Below, one piece after another: positions 38,040-48,100 of a stretch of DNA of 64,000 nucleotides. A program made the position numbers and the translations under genes. The notes under the pieces are model-generated. The model had not been told where the DNA came from, did not search any database, and was given only the letters and a program-made list of their open reading frames with translations. The stretch's first letter is position 1, and each line of letters opens with the position of its first letter. Origin of the DNA: Actinomycetospora lemnae (GTDB taxonomy: Bacteria; Actinomycetota; Actinomycetes; Mycobacteriales; Pseudonocardiaceae); assembly GCF_028737315.1 (NCBI RefSeq), contig NZ_JAQZAO010000006.1, forward strand, positions 372,001-436,000. Reading direction: 5' to 3'.

Positions 38040-38064
38040 AAGCAGCGAACAGCACGTTCGCTAC
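38010..38064 (+). repeat. dispersed palindromic repeat family A, copy 3
   Basis: ACGGGGAGTTCGCGCGCATA leads into the hairpin GCAGCGAAC (38042-38050) / GTTCGCTAC (38056-38064, one mismatch) around AGCAC. It overlaps the end of the DUF3817 gene and lies 12 bp from the ligase stop on the other strand. Confidence 0.75.
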
Positions 38065-38075
38065 GGCACCACCCG

Positions 38076-39671
38076 CTACAGCCGCAGCGCCCGCACCGTC
38101 TCGATCGTGTCGGCCTCGGACGCCGGCTTGTCGTCGCGGTAGCGCACGACCCGCGCGAAGCGCAGGGCCACGCCGCCGGGGTAGCGGGTGGAGGTCTGGA
38201 CGCCGTCCAGCTCGATCTCGACGACGATCTCCGGTCGCAGGTGGACGGTGTGCGCGTCCCGGTGCGTCTCGTACCGCGGGAACGTCTCGGTCTGCCAGGC
38301 GAGCGTCGCGTCGGTCATGCCCTTGAAGGTCTTGCCGATCATGACGAAGTCCCCGTCGGGACCCCGCGCCCCGAGGTGGATGTTCGACAGCCACCCGCGC
38401 CGCCGTCCCGAGCCCCACTCGCAGGCCAGGACGACGAGGTCGAGCGTGTGCGACGGCTTGACCTTCTGCCACGCCCGCCCGCGCCGGCCCGCCGAGTAGG
38501 TCGAGTCGAGGGCCTTGACCATCGACCCCTCCTGCCCCGCGGCCAGCGCGTCGGCGACCGCGGCCTGCGCCTGCGCGACGGTCGGGCGGACGACACCGGG
38601 GATGAGCCGGTCCCCGACGACGTCGGCCAGCACCTCCCGCCGGGTCGCCAGGGGCTCGTCGACGAGGTCGACGCCGTCGCGGTGCAGGCAGTCGAAGAAC
38701 CACGGCTGCATCACCCGCTCGATCGCGTCAGCTCCGCTGCGCTCCGTGCCGCGGGCTCCGCTACCGAGGCCCTTCATCGACTCCTGGAACGGGCGCGGCC
38801 GGCCGTCCTCGGCGACGGCGAGGGTCTCGCCGTCCAGCACGACGGTGTCGACGGCGAGCCCGCGGACCAGCCCGACGATCTCCGGGACCGCGTCGGTGAT
38901 CTCGTGCAGCGTCCGCGACCACACCCGCACCTCGTCGCCTTTGCGGTGCACCTGGATGCGCGCGCCGTCGAGCTTGTGCTCGACGACGACGCCCGGGTCG
39001 CCGTCGGGGGCGCCGAGCTCGGCCAGCGCCGCGTCGAGCGAGTCACCGGGCGAGGCGAGCATCGGGCGGACGGGCCGGAGCACCTCGAGGCCGATGGCGG
39101 CGAGGTCGGCGACCGGGTCCGCGCTGGTCAGGGCCACCTGCGCGGTGGTCGGCAGGCGGCCCGAGAGCATGAACGCGCGGCGGACGGCGTCGGCGGGCAC
39201 CTCCACCCGACTGCCCGTCGCTTCGCTCGCCAGGGTCGCGGCCGCCGCCACCGCCTCGATCATGATCCCCTCGAGCGCGCCCTGGCGGAGCTCGCCGCCG
39301 AGCAGCCGCACGAGGAAGCGGCCCTCGTCCTCGGTCGCCGCGTCGAGCAGCCCGCCGAGCTCGGCGGCGCGGCGTGCCCCGACGCCGGTGCCCGAGCCGG
39401 CGAGCGCGGCCAGCCGGTCGAGGGTGGCGTCGACGTCGCCGACGGTCAGCGTCGGGTCCGGCGCCGGCGTCGGGGTCACGGCCTGCAGCGTGCGCCAGCC
39501 GATGCCCGTGCGGCCCTGGAGCATCTCGCCGGCGAGCCATGCCGTCGCCGGCCTGACCTCGTCGGGCTCCAGGGACGCGAGCAGCGTCGCGAGCGCCGCC
39601 GTCTTGGCCTTGCGCGAGCGGGTCGCCGCCACCTCGGACGAGGTGGCGACGACCGCGCCCAGCAGCGTCAC
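38076..39671 (-). CDS. ligB: ATP-dependent DNA ligase (LigB type)
   Basis: 531-residue second ligase (besides the expected NAD-dependent LigA), joining DNA nicks with ATP in repair. The nucleotidyl-transfer Lys is in [16 protein letters not shown] (Lys233); [16 protein letters not shown] is motif III-like, [13 protein letters not shown] motif IIIa/[22 protein letters not shown] motif IV-V, and WQKVKPSHT motif V. An N-terminal DNA-binding domain spans about 1-200. Between MKGLG and [10 protein letters not shown] there is an unusual insertion encoded partly by the 18-bp repeat shared with ilvA. GTG 39671 overlaps the fumC stop by 4 bp (GTGA). Confidence 0.93.
   Translation of the reverse strand: MTLLGAVVATSSEVAATRSRKAKTAALATLLASLEPDEVRPATAWLAGEMLQGRTGIGWRTLQAVTPTPAPDPTLTVGDVDATLDRLAALAGSGTGVGARRAAELGGLLDAATEDEGRFLVRLLGGELRQGALEGIMIEAVAAAATLASEATGSRVEVPADAVRRAFMLSGRLPTTAQVALTSADPVADLAAIGLEVLRPVRPMLASPGDSLDAALAELGAPDGDPGVVVEHKLDGARIQVHRKGDEVRVWSRTLHEITDAVPEIVGLVRGLAVDTVVLDGETLAVAEDGRPRPFQESMKGLGSGARGTERSGADAIERVMQPWFFDCLHRDGVDLVDEPLATRREVLADVVGDRLIPGVVRPTVAQAQAAVADALAAGQEGSMVKALDSTYSAGRRGRAWQKVKPSHTLDLVVLACEWGSGRRRGWLSNIHLGARGPDGDFVMIGKTFKGMTDATLAWQTETFPRYETHRDAHTVHLRPEIVVEIELDGVQTSTRYPGGVALRFARVVRYRDDKPASEADTIETVRALRL
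38730..38747 (+). repeat. 18-bp repeat inside the ligase gene
   Basis: AGCTCCGCTGCGCTCCGT, identical to ilvA 24057-24074. On the ligase coding strand it encodes TERSGA within an insertion of about 20 residues. A related short palindrome (GTCGCTTCGCTCG) is at 39223 in the same gene. Confidence 0.7.
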
Positions 39672-41092
39672 GTCTGGTCGACCCGCGTCATCGCCAGCAC
39701 GTCGAGCGCCTCGTCGAGCTGCTCCTGCGTGAGGCGGCCGTCCTGCACGTAGCCCTCGGCCTCGATGACCTCGCGGATCGTCTTGCGCTCCTTCATCGCC
39801 TGCTTGGCGATCTTCGCGGCCTCCTCGTAGCCGATGAGGCGGTTGAGCGGCGTGACGATCGCCGACGACGACTCGGCGTAGCGCCGGCACGCCTCCTCGT
39901 CGGGCACCGTGTCCTCGAGGACGCGGTCGGCGAGCAGCCGCGCGGCCGCGGAGAGCAGGCGCGCCGACTCGAGGACGTTGTAGCCCATCACCGGCATCAT
40001 GACGTTGAGCTCGAGGTTGCCCTGGCTGCCCGAGAACGCGACCGTCGCGTCGTTGCCCATGATCTGCGCGGCGACCATCATCGTCGCCTCGCAGATCACC
40101 GGGTTGACCTTGCCGGGCATGATCGACGAGCCGGGCTGCAGGTCCGGGATGCGGATCTCGGCGAGGCCGGTCGAGGGCCCCGAGGACAGCCAGCGCACGT
40201 CGTTGGCGATCTTGTAGAGGCTGACGGCGACGGTGCGCAGCGCGCCGGAGGCCTCGACGAGCCCGTCGCGGGCGCCCTGGGCCTCGATGTGGTCGCGGGC
40301 CTCGGAGAGCTCGGGGATGCCGGTGGCCTGGCGCAGCTGCTCGACGACCCGGCCGCCGAAGCCCTCCGGGGTGTTGATGCCGGTGCCGACCGCGGTGCCG
40401 CCGATGGGCAGCTCCGCGAGGCGGGGGAGCACGGCGCGCAGGCGCTCGGTGCCGTGGCTGCACTGGCTCGCCCAGCCCCCGGCCTCCTGGCCGAGCGTGA
40501 TCGGCACGGCGTCCATCAGGTGGGTGCGCCCGGCCTTGACGACGTGGCGCCACTCCTGGGCCTTGCGGTTGAGCACCGCGCCGAGGTGGTCGAGCGCCGG
40601 GACGACGTCACGCACGATCGCCTCGGCGGCCGCGACGTGGATGGTCGTCGGGAAGACGTCGTTCGAGCTCTGCGACGCGTTGACGTGGTCGTTCGGGTGG
40701 ACCTTGTGGCCAGCCCCGGAGTTCTGCAGAGCGCGCGACGCGAGGGTCGCGATGACCTCGTTGGCGTTCATGTTCGAGCTCGTGCCCGAGCCCGTCTGGA
40801 ACACGTCGATGGGGAACTCGGCGTCGTGGGCGCCGGAGGCCACCTCGTCCGCGGCGGCCGCGACCGCGTCGGCGACCTCGGCGTCGAGCACCCCGAGCTC
40901 GCGGTTCACCCGCGCGCACGCGCCCTTGACCAGCCCGAGCGCCCGGATCTGCGCGGGCTCGATGGGACGTCCGGAGATCGGGAAGTTCTCGACGGCACGC
41001 TGGGTCTGCGCGGCCCACAGCGCCTTCGCCGGCACCCGGACCTCGCCCATGGTGTCGTGCTCGGTCCGGTACTCCTGCTCGCTGTCGGTCAT
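39668..41092 (-). CDS. fumC: fumarate hydratase class II
   Basis: TCA-cycle enzyme hydrating fumarate to L-malate; tetrameric and iron-free. 474 residues. The family signature [19 protein letters not shown] is present, along with [35 protein letters not shown] and [16 protein letters not shown] that build the active site. The N-terminus [20 protein letters not shown] is typical for actinobacteria. Its stop overlaps the ligase start, so the two are co-transcribed. In M. tuberculosis fum lies beside glpX, as here with the transpeptidase gene between. Confidence 0.96.
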   Translation of the reverse strand: MTDSEQEYRTEHDTMGEVRVPAKALWAAQTQRAVENFPISGRPIEPAQIRALGLVKGACARVNRELGVLDAEVADAVAAAADEVASGAHDAEFPIDVFQTGSGTSSNMNANEVIATLASRALQNSGAGHKVHPNDHVNASQSSNDVFPTTIHVAAAEAIVRDVVPALDHLGAVLNRKAQEWRHVVKAGRTHLMDAVPITLGQEAGGWASQCSHGTERLRAVLPRLAELPIGGTAVGTGINTPEGFGGRVVEQLRQATGIPELSEARDHIEAQGARDGLVEASGALRTVAVSLYKIANDVRWLSSGPSTGLAEIRIPDLQPGSSIMPGKVNPVICEATMMVAAQIMGNDATVAFSGSQGNLELNVMMPVMGYNVLESARLLSAAARLLADRVLEDTVPDEEACRRYAESSSAIVTPLNRLIGYEEAAKIAKQAMKERKTIREVIEAEGYVQDGRLTQEQLDEALDVLAMTRVDQT

Positions 41093-41131
41093 GCCCCGCA
41101 GTCTTTCATCGGGGCAAGTCTTTCACCGGAC

Positions 41132-41665
41132 TCAGCGGACCACCTGCACGGTGTCACCCGGCGAGAGGTCCGCGAAGAAGCGCTTGGAGGCCGTCTTCCC
41201 GAGGTGGAGACAGCCGTGCGAGCGCTCCGAGAGGCTCCCGGTGTGGAACGCGATCGCCGGCGCGAAGAACACGGAGTACGGCATGTCGGCGTCGTAGAGG
41301 TTGCTGACGTGGTCGCGGTCCTTGTAGTCGACCGTGAACGTGCCGGTCGGCGTCGGGTCCTTCCGCGTGCCGCCCAGCGCCCCGACCGGCCCGTAGGTGA
41401 CGGTGCCCGCCCCGTCGGTGAGCCACGCCCGCTGCTCGGAGAGGTCGACGCACGCGTCGACGGTCGCCGCGCACGGCGTGCCGGCGGTCAGGGCGACGGC
41501 CGGCGCGGGAGGGACGGCGACCGGCGGCGGGGCCTGCAGCGGGAGCTGGCCCGGTGCCGGGGCGGGTGCGGCGGTCGCGGCGCCGGCCCCGACGAGGAGC
41601 GCGGCGAGCACGCCGAGCACCACGGTCACCAGGGCCGACGGGGACCGGTGCACGTGGGTCGACAC
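41132..41665 (-). CDS. secreted L,D-transpeptidase (YkuD domain)
   Basis: Cell-wall cross-linking or related enzyme of 177 residues. The N-terminus has a signal segment (ALVTVVLGVLAALLVGAGAA, then TAAPA), a Pro-rich linker and the YkuD catalytic domain. VDLSEQRAWLTDGAGTV and TPTGTFTVDYKDRDHVSN lead to the His/Cys catalytic motif RSHGCLHLG (canonical SHGCxR with Leu-His in place of Val/Ile-Arg). GTG 41665 has GGAGG 6 bp upstream; the frame is open to 41761. The substitution of the usual Arg after the Cys is worth noting. Confidence 0.88.
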   Translation of the reverse strand: MSTHVHRSPSALVTVVLGVLAALLVGAGAATAAPAPAPGQLPLQAPPPVAVPPAPAVALTAGTPCAATVDACVDLSEQRAWLTDGAGTVTYGPVGALGGTRKDPTPTGTFTVDYKDRDHVSNLYDADMPYSVFFAPAIAFHTGSLSERSHGCLHLGKTASKRFFADLSPGDTVQVVR

Positions 41666-41733
41666 GGGGACCTCCGAGAAGATCTGGTCACATCGGACTA
41701 CCCCGCGTGACGCCGGATCATCCCATCCTCGTG

Positions 41734-42807
41734 CTAGAGGGACGAGTGCTCGGGACCCCACGCCGGGGTGACGTCGAGGTCGTCGGCGCCGCCGAAGTCG
41801 ACGTTCGAGTACTCCCGCAGCTTGTGGAGGCGGTGCCAGGCGTCGATCATCCGCACGGTCCCGGACTTGGAGCGCATCACCAGCGACTGCGTCGACGCGC
41901 CGCCGGCCCGGTAGTGCACCCCGCGCAGCAGGTCACCGTTGGTGACGCCGGTGGCGCAGAAGAAGATGTTCTCGCCGCGGACGAGGTCGCCGGTGCGCAG
42001 CACGCGGTCGAGGTCGTGGCCCGCGGCCAGCGCCTTCTCGCGCTCGGCGTCGTCCTTCGGCCAGAGCTTGGCCTGCAGCTCGCCGCCCATGCAGGCCAGC
42101 GCCGCGGCCGTGATGATCCCCTCGGGCGTGCCGCCGATGCCGAGCAGGATGTCCACGCCGCTCTCCGGGCGGGCCGCGGCGATGGCGCCGGCGACGTCGC
42201 CGTCGGAGATGAAGCGGATGCGGGCGCCGGCGTCGCGGATGTCCTGGACCAGCTGCTCGTGGCGCGGCCGGTCGAGCACGACCACGGAGACGTCGGAGAC
42301 GTTGATGCCCTTCGCCCGGGCGACCGCGCGCAGGTTGTCGCGCACCGGGGCGTTGATGTCCACCACGTCGGCGCACTCGGGGCCGACGGCGAGCTTCTCC
42401 ATGTAGAAGACGGCCGACGGGTCGAACATCGCGCCCCGCTCGGCGACCGCGAGCACGGCCAGCGCGTTCGGCATGCCCTTGCTCATCAGCGTGGTGCCGT
42501 CGACGGGGTCGACGGCCACGTCGACCTCGGGGCCGTCGCCGTTCCCGACCTCCTCGCCGTTGTAGAGCATCGGGGCCTCGTCCTTCTCGCCCTCCCCGAT
42601 GACGACCGTGCCGCGCATCGACACCGAGCCGATGAGCTTGCGCATCGCGTCGACGGCGGCGCCGTCCCCGCCGTTCTTGTCGCCGCGGCCGACGAAGCGG
42701 CCGGCGGCCATCGCGGCGGCCTCCGTGACCCGGACCAGCTCGAGCGCGAGGTTGCGGTCGGGCCGCTCGGTGGTCCGGGCGCGGGACGCGGCTTCCTGCG
42801 AGCTCAC
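41734..42807 (-). CDS. glpX: fructose-1,6-bisphosphatase class II (GlpX)
   Basis: Gluconeogenic phosphatase of 357 residues, the main FBPase in mycobacteria. [40 protein letters not shown] and [20 protein letters not shown] are the metal- and substrate-binding motifs of the lithium-sensitive phosphatase fold; [20 protein letters not shown] is the class II signature. GTG 42807 is preferred for its ACGGAGG spaced 7 bp upstream; GTG 42816 is an alternative. It diverges from the DUF4245 gene, as glpX does from Rv1100. Confidence 0.96.
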   Translation of the reverse strand: MSSQEAASRARTTERPDRNLALELVRVTEAAAMAAGRFVGRGDKNGGDGAAVDAMRKLIGSVSMRGTVVIGEGEKDEAPMLYNGEEVGNGDGPEVDVAVDPVDGTTLMSKGMPNALAVLAVAERGAMFDPSAVFYMEKLAVGPECADVVDINAPVRDNLRAVARAKGINVSDVSVVVLDRPRHEQLVQDIRDAGARIRFISDGDVAGAIAAARPESGVDILLGIGGTPEGIITAAALACMGGELQAKLWPKDDAEREKALAAGHDLDRVLRTGDLVRGENIFFCATGVTNGDLLRGVHYRAGGASTQSLVMRSKSGTVRMIDAWHRLHKLREYSNVDFGGADDLDVTPAWGPEHSSL

Positions 42808-42951
42808 CGGGTGCACCTCCGTGGGGCGGGACGGGGTCGTGCGCACCGGCCGGTGGTACCCGGTCGGGCGCGGCCGCCCATCCTCGCAGAACCGGGCGTG
42901 TCGGGCCGGTGTACCGGAGCGCCTCACACCACCGATTGCGAGGATGACGCC

Positions 42952-43551
42952 GTGTCCACCTCCCCCGGCGAGCCCGGCGCGCGCGATCCCGGTCCCCGCA
43001 GTGGGCCGGCGGCGCTGCTGCGGGGCTTCGTGGTGCTCGGCGTCGCGGTACTGCTGCTGGCGGGACTGCTGCGGGCGTGCTCGTTCGCCCCGGGCCAGCC
43101 CGAGGTCGACCGGGAGAGCCTGCCGCGGGTCGACCCGGCCGCCGAGCTGCGCCGCGCCCAGCCGTCGGTGGGCGTCCCGCTGCGGGTGCCGACGCTGCCG
43201 CCGGACTGGATCGCCCAGTCGTCCGACGTCGTCGTCGTGGGCCCGCCGGGCGACACCGCCGCGCCACGGGCGGCGCGGGTCGGGTGGGTGACGCCGGAGG
43301 ACGAGTTCGCGCGGCTGGTGCAGTCCGACGCCGACGAGGTCGCGCTGGTCGTCTCGGAGGCGGGGGACCCGACCGCGACGGGCACCGCGGAGGCCGGCGG
43401 CCGGACCTGGGTGACGCACACGGGACGGCGCGGCGAGACGCTGTGGGTCACCGACGTCGACGGCGTGCGCCTGCTCGTCACGGGCAGCGCGCCGGTCGAG
43501 CGCTTCCGCCAGCTCGCCGAGGCCACGCTCGCCGCGCCGTTCGTGCGCTGA
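42952..43551 (+). CDS. DUF4245 membrane-anchored protein
   Basis: 199 residues: cytoplasmic start, one membrane helix ([20 protein letters not shown], about 25-45) and an extracytoplasmic domain. [20 protein letters not shown] and [20 protein letters not shown] are conserved DUF4245 segments. Function is unknown, but the family is restricted to actinobacteria and sits opposite glpX in many of them (Rv1100). GTG 42952. Confidence 0.85.
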   Translation: MSTSPGEPGARDPGPRSGPAALLRGFVVLGVAVLLLAGLLRACSFAPGQPEVDRESLPRVDPAAELRRAQPSVGVPLRVPTLPPDWIAQSSDVVVVGPPGDTAAPRAARVGWVTPEDEFARLVQSDADEVALVVSEAGDPTATGTAEAGGRTWVTHTGRRGETLWVTDVDGVRLLVTGSAPVERFRQLAEATLAAPFVR

Positions 43552-43558
43552 GGTCGGC

Positions 43559-44722
43559 TCACCAGCGGTCCCGCGGCGGCGGGCCCCAGCCGTCGTCGGT
43601 GTGGCCGTCGGTGTCGCCGTGGGTGTCGCCGTGGGTGTCGTGCCGGGTGTCGTTCCGGTCGGCCTCGCGGGTGCCGGCACCGCGGCGGGGTGTCTCGCGG
43701 TGGGGGGACTCGCGGCGGGCGCCGACGAGGTCCTCGTCGCCGTAGCCGGGCGCGGTCGCCGACCAGCCCCCGGTCCACGCCTGCTCGTCCGGCCCGGCGG
43801 TCGGGAGCGCGCCCGACGGTGACGGATCGGCCGGGCCGGCCGGACCGGTCGGGGGCTGCTGGGCCTGCCACGACCGGCCGTTCGCCTCGGTGGGGGCGGC
43901 GTGGGGCTCGGCCCGGTGGCCGTACCGGGCGTCGGGGTCGGGCTGGGGGCCGGCGGCGTACGGGTGGGGCCCGGGGGCGGGGACCGGGGCGGCGTTCAGG
44001 GCCGCGGCGACCCCCTCGCGCGACAGCGAGTGCACGCTCTCGCGCAGCGCCCGGGTCGCGGCGGCGCGCAGCTCGGCGGAGAAGCGCGGCGACGGGGCGA
44101 AGCGGCCGAAGGTGTCGCGCAGGAAGTGCAGCAGGAGCGTGGCCGTGGAGCGCGAGCGCCACATCGTCCAGCCGACATAGAGGTCGCGGCCGTAGGGCTG
44201 GACCAGCAGCATCGCGCGCTCGCTGTACTGCTCGAAGATCAGCACGGGCACGCCCGCCACGCTCGACGGGTGGACATCGGCGGGGCTGCGGCGCGCCTCG
44301 GCGGCCGCACGCACGTACTCGAACGCGGCGCCCGCCGCGTCGCCGCGGTTCTCGAGCAGCCGCGCGTGCTCGGCGATCGGCTCCTTCGCCGGGGCGAAGA
44401 ACGACGCGATGCCCGCGAGGTAGAGCACGACGATGACGAGCCCGAGCAGCAGGGAGACGACGTCGGTGAGGTCGTCGGGCGTGGACATGGCGGCCAGGTA
44501 GTCGATGACCGCCTTGAGCAGGAGCAGCACCGTCGGCATGACGAGGAACAGCAGCGTGCGCATGAGGTGCGGCGCGAGCATCCGGTAGGTGACGACGTCG
44601 TCGACCAGGCCGTCGGGCTCGACGTGCTGCTGGATCTCGCGGTGGTAGTCGGCGTGGGCGTCGGAGACCGCCCGGTCGACGTCGCCGCCACCGTTCCCGC
44701 GCGGGGTGTACGGGCTGCTCAT
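43559..44722 (-). CDS. two-helix membrane protein with a disordered His/Asp-rich tail
   Basis: 387 residues of unknown function. Two adjacent helices ([20 protein letters not shown] and [20 protein letters not shown], about residues 54-110) are followed by a cytosolic domain of about 140 residues ([40 protein letters not shown]). The last third is low complexity, ending in [20 protein letters not shown], produced by 12-bp DNA repeats near 43600-43650. The domain resembles proteins seen beside xseB in actinobacteria, but I cannot name the family. Confidence 0.75.
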   Translation of the reverse strand: MSSPYTPRGNGGGDVDRAVSDAHADYHREIQQHVEPDGLVDDVVTYRMLAPHLMRTLLFLVMPTVLLLLKAVIDYLAAMSTPDDLTDVVSLLLGLVIVVLYLAGIASFFAPAKEPIAEHARLLENRGDAAGAAFEYVRAAAEARRSPADVHPSSVAGVPVLIFEQYSERAMLLVQPYGRDLYVGWTMWRSRSTATLLLHFLRDTFGRFAPSPRFSAELRAAATRALRESVHSLSREGVAAALNAAPVPAPGPHPYAAGPQPDPDARYGHRAEPHAAPTEANGRSWQAQQPPTGPAGPADPSPSGALPTAGPDEQAWTGGWSATAPGYGDEDLVGARRESPHRETPRRGAGTREADRNDTRHDTHGDTHGDTDGHTDDGWGPPPRDRW

Positions 44723-44789
44723 GGGCGTCGAGTCTGCGCCATCGCGGCGCCGCGGCGGCTGTCCCTCGCCCGGGTGTCGCCCGGGTGTC

Positions 44790-45011
44790 TCAACCGTCGT
44801 CGCGGTGGCCGCCTTCGGCCTCGCCCAGCACGGTCTCGACGCGCTCGCGGGCCCCGGCGAGGTGGCGCTCGCAGAGCCGCGCGAGGGTCTCGCCGCGCTC
44901 CCACAGCGCGAGCGAGTCCTCGAGGCTCAGCCCGCCGGACTCCAGCCGTCCCACGACCTGCTCGAGCTCCGCCCGCGCCTCCTCGTAGCCCGGCTCGTCG
45001 CTCTCCGTCAT
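44790..45011 (-). CDS. xseB: exodeoxyribonuclease VII small subunit
   Basis: 73-residue helical-hairpin subunit that assembles in multiple copies on XseA to form exonuclease VII, which degrades single-stranded DNA from both ends. SDEPGYEEARAELEQVVGRL followed by ESGGLSLEDSLALWERGETL is the family signature. ATG 45011 is chosen because GGGGGAAG lies 9-10 bp upstream; ATG 45020 abuts that site. A 21-bp-stem hairpin (family B) separates it from xseA, so it may be expressed at a different level. Confidence 0.93.
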   Translation of the reverse strand: MTESDEPGYEEARAELEQVVGRLESGGLSLEDSLALWERGETLARLCERHLAGARERVETVLGEAEGGHRDDG

Positions 45012-45032
45012 GCGCGCCATCTTCCCCCGTGC

Positions 45033-45081
45033 CAGCGAAGTCCCGTCACGGACACTCAACGTCCGTGACGGGACTTCGCTG
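45033..45081. repeat. family B palindrome, perfect 21-bp stem
   Basis: CAGCGAAGTCCCGTCACGGA plus C (45033-45053) is perfectly complementary to 45061-45081 around ACTCAAC. It lies between xseA and xseB. The second locus is 7811-7933, whose arms share the same sequence and the same loop. No T-run follows. Confidence 0.8.
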
Positions 45082-45093
45082 ACACCCCGGGCC

Positions 45094-46338
45094 TCAGTCG
45101 TCGTCGCGGTCGGTGACGGGCCGGACGACGGCGTGGACGGCCCCGTCGGCGAGGCGCACGCGCAGGTGGTCGCCGGGCGCCGGGGTCTCCGCGGAGCGCA
45201 GGACCGGGGCGTCGACGGCGTCCCCGTGCTGCACGATCGCGTAGCCGCGCGCGAGGGTCGCGGCGGGCCCGAGGGCGGTGAGCGAGGCCCGCAGGTGGCG
45301 CACGTCGGCCTCGCGGGCGGTCAGGCCGGCCTCGAGCACCTGGCCGGCGCGGGCGCGCAGGACCGCGACGGCGTCGGCGCGCGCCGTGACGGGTCCGAGC
45401 GGGTCGGCGAGCACCGGGCGGCGGCGCAGCGCGGCGAGGCCCGCCTCCTCGCGCTCGACCCACGCGTGCAGGGCCCGGTGGGCGCGGCGGCGCAGCTGGG
45501 CGAGGTGCGCGGTCTCCTCGGCGAGGTCGGGGACGATCCGCTTCGCCGCGTCGGTCGGCGTCGCCGCGCGGAGGTCGGCGACGTGGTCGACGAGCGGGGT
45601 GTCGGGCTCGTGGCCGATCGCCGAGACGACGGGCGTGCGGCACGCCGCCACCCCGCGGCACAGCGCCTCGTCCGAGAAGGGCAGCAGGTCCTCGACGCTG
45701 CCGCCGCCGCGGGCAAGGACGATGACGTCGACGTCCGGGTCACGGTCGAGCGCGCGCAGGGCGTCGAGGATCTCGGGCACCGCCTGCGCGCCCTGCGTCG
45801 GGGTGTTGCAGGTGCGGAAGCGGACCGCCGGCCACCGCGACGTCGCGACCGTGACGACGTCGTGCTCGGCGGCACTCGCCCGCGAGGTGATGAGGCCCAC
45901 GCAGCGCGGCAGCCGCGGCGGGCGGCGCTTGCGGCCCGGGTCGAACAGGCCCTCGGCGGCGAGCAGTGCGCGCAGGCGCTCGATGCGGGCGAGCAGCTCG
46001 CCGACCCCCACCGGACGGATCTCGTCGACCCGCAGCGAGAGCGTCCCGCGCCCGAAGAAGTACGACGGCTTGCCGTGCACCACCACCCGCGCGCCCTCGG
46101 CCAGCGGCGGCACCGCGCCGCGCACCATCGACGTCGGCGCGGTCAGCCCCAGCGACACGTCGGCCGCGGGGTCGCGCAGCACGAGGAACGCCGTCGAGCT
46201 GCCGGGCCGCGCGGTGACCTGCGTGAGCTGGCCCTCCACCCACACGGCGCCGAGCCGCTCGATCCAGGCCGCGATCTTGCGCGCGACCGTGCGGACCGGC
46301 CACGGCTCCTCGGCGCTGGTGGGCGGCGGGGTGGTCAC
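45094..46338 (-). CDS. xseA: exodeoxyribonuclease VII large subunit
   Basis: Catalytic subunit, 414 residues: N-terminal OB-fold ([20 protein letters not shown]), then the catalytic region [20 protein letters not shown] with [20 protein letters not shown] and [20 protein letters not shown], and a C-terminal coiled coil. All key motifs are present; the protein is slightly shorter than the E. coli enzyme, as is common in actinobacteria. GTG 46338 overlaps the preceding gene stop by 4 bp. Confidence 0.96.
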   Translation of the reverse strand: MTTPPPTSAEEPWPVRTVARKIAAWIERLGAVWVEGQLTQVTARPGSSTAFLVLRDPAADVSLGLTAPTSMVRGAVPPLAEGARVVVHGKPSYFFGRGTLSLRVDEIRPVGVGELLARIERLRALLAAEGLFDPGRKRRPPRLPRCVGLITSRASAAEHDVVTVATSRWPAVRFRTCNTPTQGAQAVPEILDALRALDRDPDVDVIVLARGGGSVEDLLPFSDEALCRGVAACRTPVVSAIGHEPDTPLVDHVADLRAATPTDAAKRIVPDLAEETAHLAQLRRRAHRALHAWVEREEAGLAALRRRPVLADPLGPVTARADAVAVLRARAGQVLEAGLTAREADVRHLRASLTALGPAATLARGYAIVQHGDAVDAPVLRSAETPAPGDHLRVRLADGAVHAVVRPVTDRDDD

Positions 46339-46898
46339 TCGGCGTGCAGCGTCGCGATCCGGTTCGACAGCATCGTGACGAACGGCGGGCGCGCGGCGTG
46401 CGCCTGCTCCCAGGCGAGCAGCTCCTCGACGTCCTCGACCGACAGCGAGCGCAGCTTCCCGCGCAGCTGGGCGATGGTCATCGTCTCGTAGCCCGGCAGC
46501 ACGTCGGGGGTCACCGACGCCGTCTCACCGTCCTCGCCGACGACGCCGAGCGCGGGCGCGTGGCCGTTGACGCGCGGGGCCTCGGCGAGGTCGGAGCGCG
46601 CGAGCGAGGGGTCGTCGACCTCGTACGACGCGTACCCGCTGGGCAGCGCCTCGGGCAGGTCGTCGTCGAAGCGCGCCCACGACGGCGCTTCCTCGACCGG
46701 CCGCATCCCGTCGAGCGCGGTGTCGCCCTTGATCGCCAGCTCGGTGACGACCTGCTGCGCCCGCATCGTCATCTGCAGCACGCGGCTGACGGCGGTGATG
46801 GGCAGGCCCGCGACCGTGCGCGGGAGGTCCTTGGCCTCCTCGACGGCGGTGACGACCAGACCGGCGGCGACCCGCACCGGGAACGGGAGCGAACTCAT
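46335..46898 (-). CDS. lipid-droplet-associated protein (Rv1109c-like)
   Basis: 187 residues, cytosolic. The N-terminal [20 protein letters not shown] followed by [20 protein letters not shown] is an amphipathic region characteristic of the Rv1109c family; the C-terminal [20 protein letters not shown] with [19 protein letters not shown] is also conserved. Family members have been reported on actinobacterial lipid droplets. It overlaps xseA by 4 bp and heads that operon. ATG 46898 is chosen for the conserved N-terminus; the frame is open to 47078. Confidence 0.85.
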   Translation of the reverse strand: MSSLPFPVRVAAGLVVTAVEEAKDLPRTVAGLPITAVSRVLQMTMRAQQVVTELAIKGDTALDGMRPVEEAPSWARFDDDLPEALPSGYASYEVDDPSLARSDLAEAPRVNGHAPALGVVGEDGETASVTPDVLPGYETMTIAQLRGKLRSLSVEDVEELLAWEQAHAARPPFVTMLSNRIATLHAE

Positions 46899-47010
46899 AC
46901 GGAACAGGGTGCCAGCAGCGGGCGGATGATGTGCGGACGGCCACGGGCGGGGGAGGGGAGCGCGACCCATGATCCGGGTCGCACGCCCGGTCGGTGCCAC
47001 GCGTCGCCCG

Positions 47011-47016
47011 TAGGCT
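47011..47016 (+). promoter_or_regulatory. -10 element of ispH
   Basis: TAGGCT, 6 bp before ATG 47023; leaderless spacing. Confidence 0.5.
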
Positions 47017-47022
47017 GGGGGT

Positions 47023-48009
47023 ATGTCCCCTGAGCACCCGGCCGAGCCCGCCAGCGCGCCCCGCGTGCTGCTCGCCAAGCCCCGCGGCTACTGCGCCGGC
47101 GTCGACCGCGCCGTCGTGGCCGTGGAGAAGGCGCTGGAGACCTACGGCGCGCCCGTGTACGTCCGCAAGGAGATCGTCCACAACCGTCACGTCGTGAACA
47201 CCCTCGCCGAGCGCGGCGCGGTGTTCGTCGACGAGACCGACCAGGTGCCCGAGGGCGCCACCGTCGTCTTCTCGGCGCACGGCGTCTCCCCGGCGGTGCA
47301 CGCCGAGGCCGCGGCCCGCGAGCTGCGCACCGTCGACGCCACCTGCCCGCTGGTGACCAAGGTGCACCAGGAGGCCAAGCGCTTCGCCCGCGACGACTAC
47401 GACATCCTGCTCATCGGCCACGAGGGCCACGAGGAGGTCGAGGGCACCGCCGGCGAGGCGCCCGACCACGTGCAGCTGGTCGACGGGCCCGGCGCCGTCG
47501 CCGACGTCACCGTCCGCGACCCCGAGAAGGTCATCTGGCTGTCGCAGACGACGCTGTCGGTCGACGAGACGCTCGAGACCGTGCGCGCCCTGCGCGAGCG
47601 CTTCCCCGCGCTGTCCGACCCGCCGTCCGACGACATCTGCTACGCCACGCAGAACCGCCAGGTCGCGGTGAAGCAGATGGCGCCCGAGTGCGACCTCGTC
47701 CTGGTCGTCGGGTCGCGGAACTCCTCGAACTCCGTGCGCCTGGTCGAGGTCGCACTGCAGGCCGGGGCCGACGACGCGCACCTCGTGGACCACGCCGGCG
47801 AGATCGACGAGGCGTGGCTGTCCGGGGTGCGGACGGTCGGGGTGACCAGCGGCGCCTCGGTGCCCGAGATCCTCGTCGGTGACGTCCTGCACTGGCTGGC
47901 CGAGCGCGGCTGGGTCGACGTCGAGGAGATCACCACGGCGAACGAGAAGCTGACCTTCTCCCTGCCCCGCGAGCTCAAGCGCGACATGAAGCCGCAGGCG
48001 GTGCGCTGA
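47023..48009 (+). CDS. ispH: 4-hydroxy-3-methylbut-2-enyl diphosphate reductase
   Basis: Last enzyme of the MEP isoprenoid pathway, producing IPP and DMAPP with a 4Fe-4S cluster. 328 residues; the three cluster cysteines are Cys24 (GYCAGVDRA), Cys108 (DATCPLV) and Cys206 (DDICYATQ). The substrate His residues in [16 protein letters not shown] and [11 protein letters not shown] are intact, as is [10 protein letters not shown]. Its product feeds the cis-prenyltransferase at 31-32 kb. It corresponds to lytB2 (Rv1110) opposite xseA. Confidence 0.97.
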   Translation: MSPEHPAEPASAPRVLLAKPRGYCAGVDRAVVAVEKALETYGAPVYVRKEIVHNRHVVNTLAERGAVFVDETDQVPEGATVVFSAHGVSPAVHAEAAARELRTVDATCPLVTKVHQEAKRFARDDYDILLIGHEGHEEVEGTAGEAPDHVQLVDGPGAVADVTVRDPEKVIWLSQTTLSVDETLETVRALRERFPALSDPPSDDICYATQNRQVAVKQMAPECDLVLVVGSRNSSNSVRLVEVALQAGADDAHLVDHAGEIDEAWLSGVRTVGVTSGASVPEILVGDVLHWLAERGWVDVEEITTANEKLTFSLPRELKRDMKPQAVR

Positions 48010-48024
48010 CGGTTCGCCGTGGTG

Positions 48025-48078
48025 GCAGCGAACGGCGTGTTCGCTGCTTCTACGCGCGCGAAGTCCCCGTTGATCACG
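48025..48078 (-). repeat. dispersed palindromic repeat family A, copy 4
   Basis: Hairpin GCAGCGAAC (48025-48033) / GTTCGCTGC (48039-48047) around GGCGT, continuing TTCTACGCGCGCGAAGTCCC and GTTGATCAC. It lies between convergent ispH and the DUF6542 gene. Confidence 0.75.
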
Positions 48079-48100
48079 GAGGGGAACCGGGAGTGCGGCC

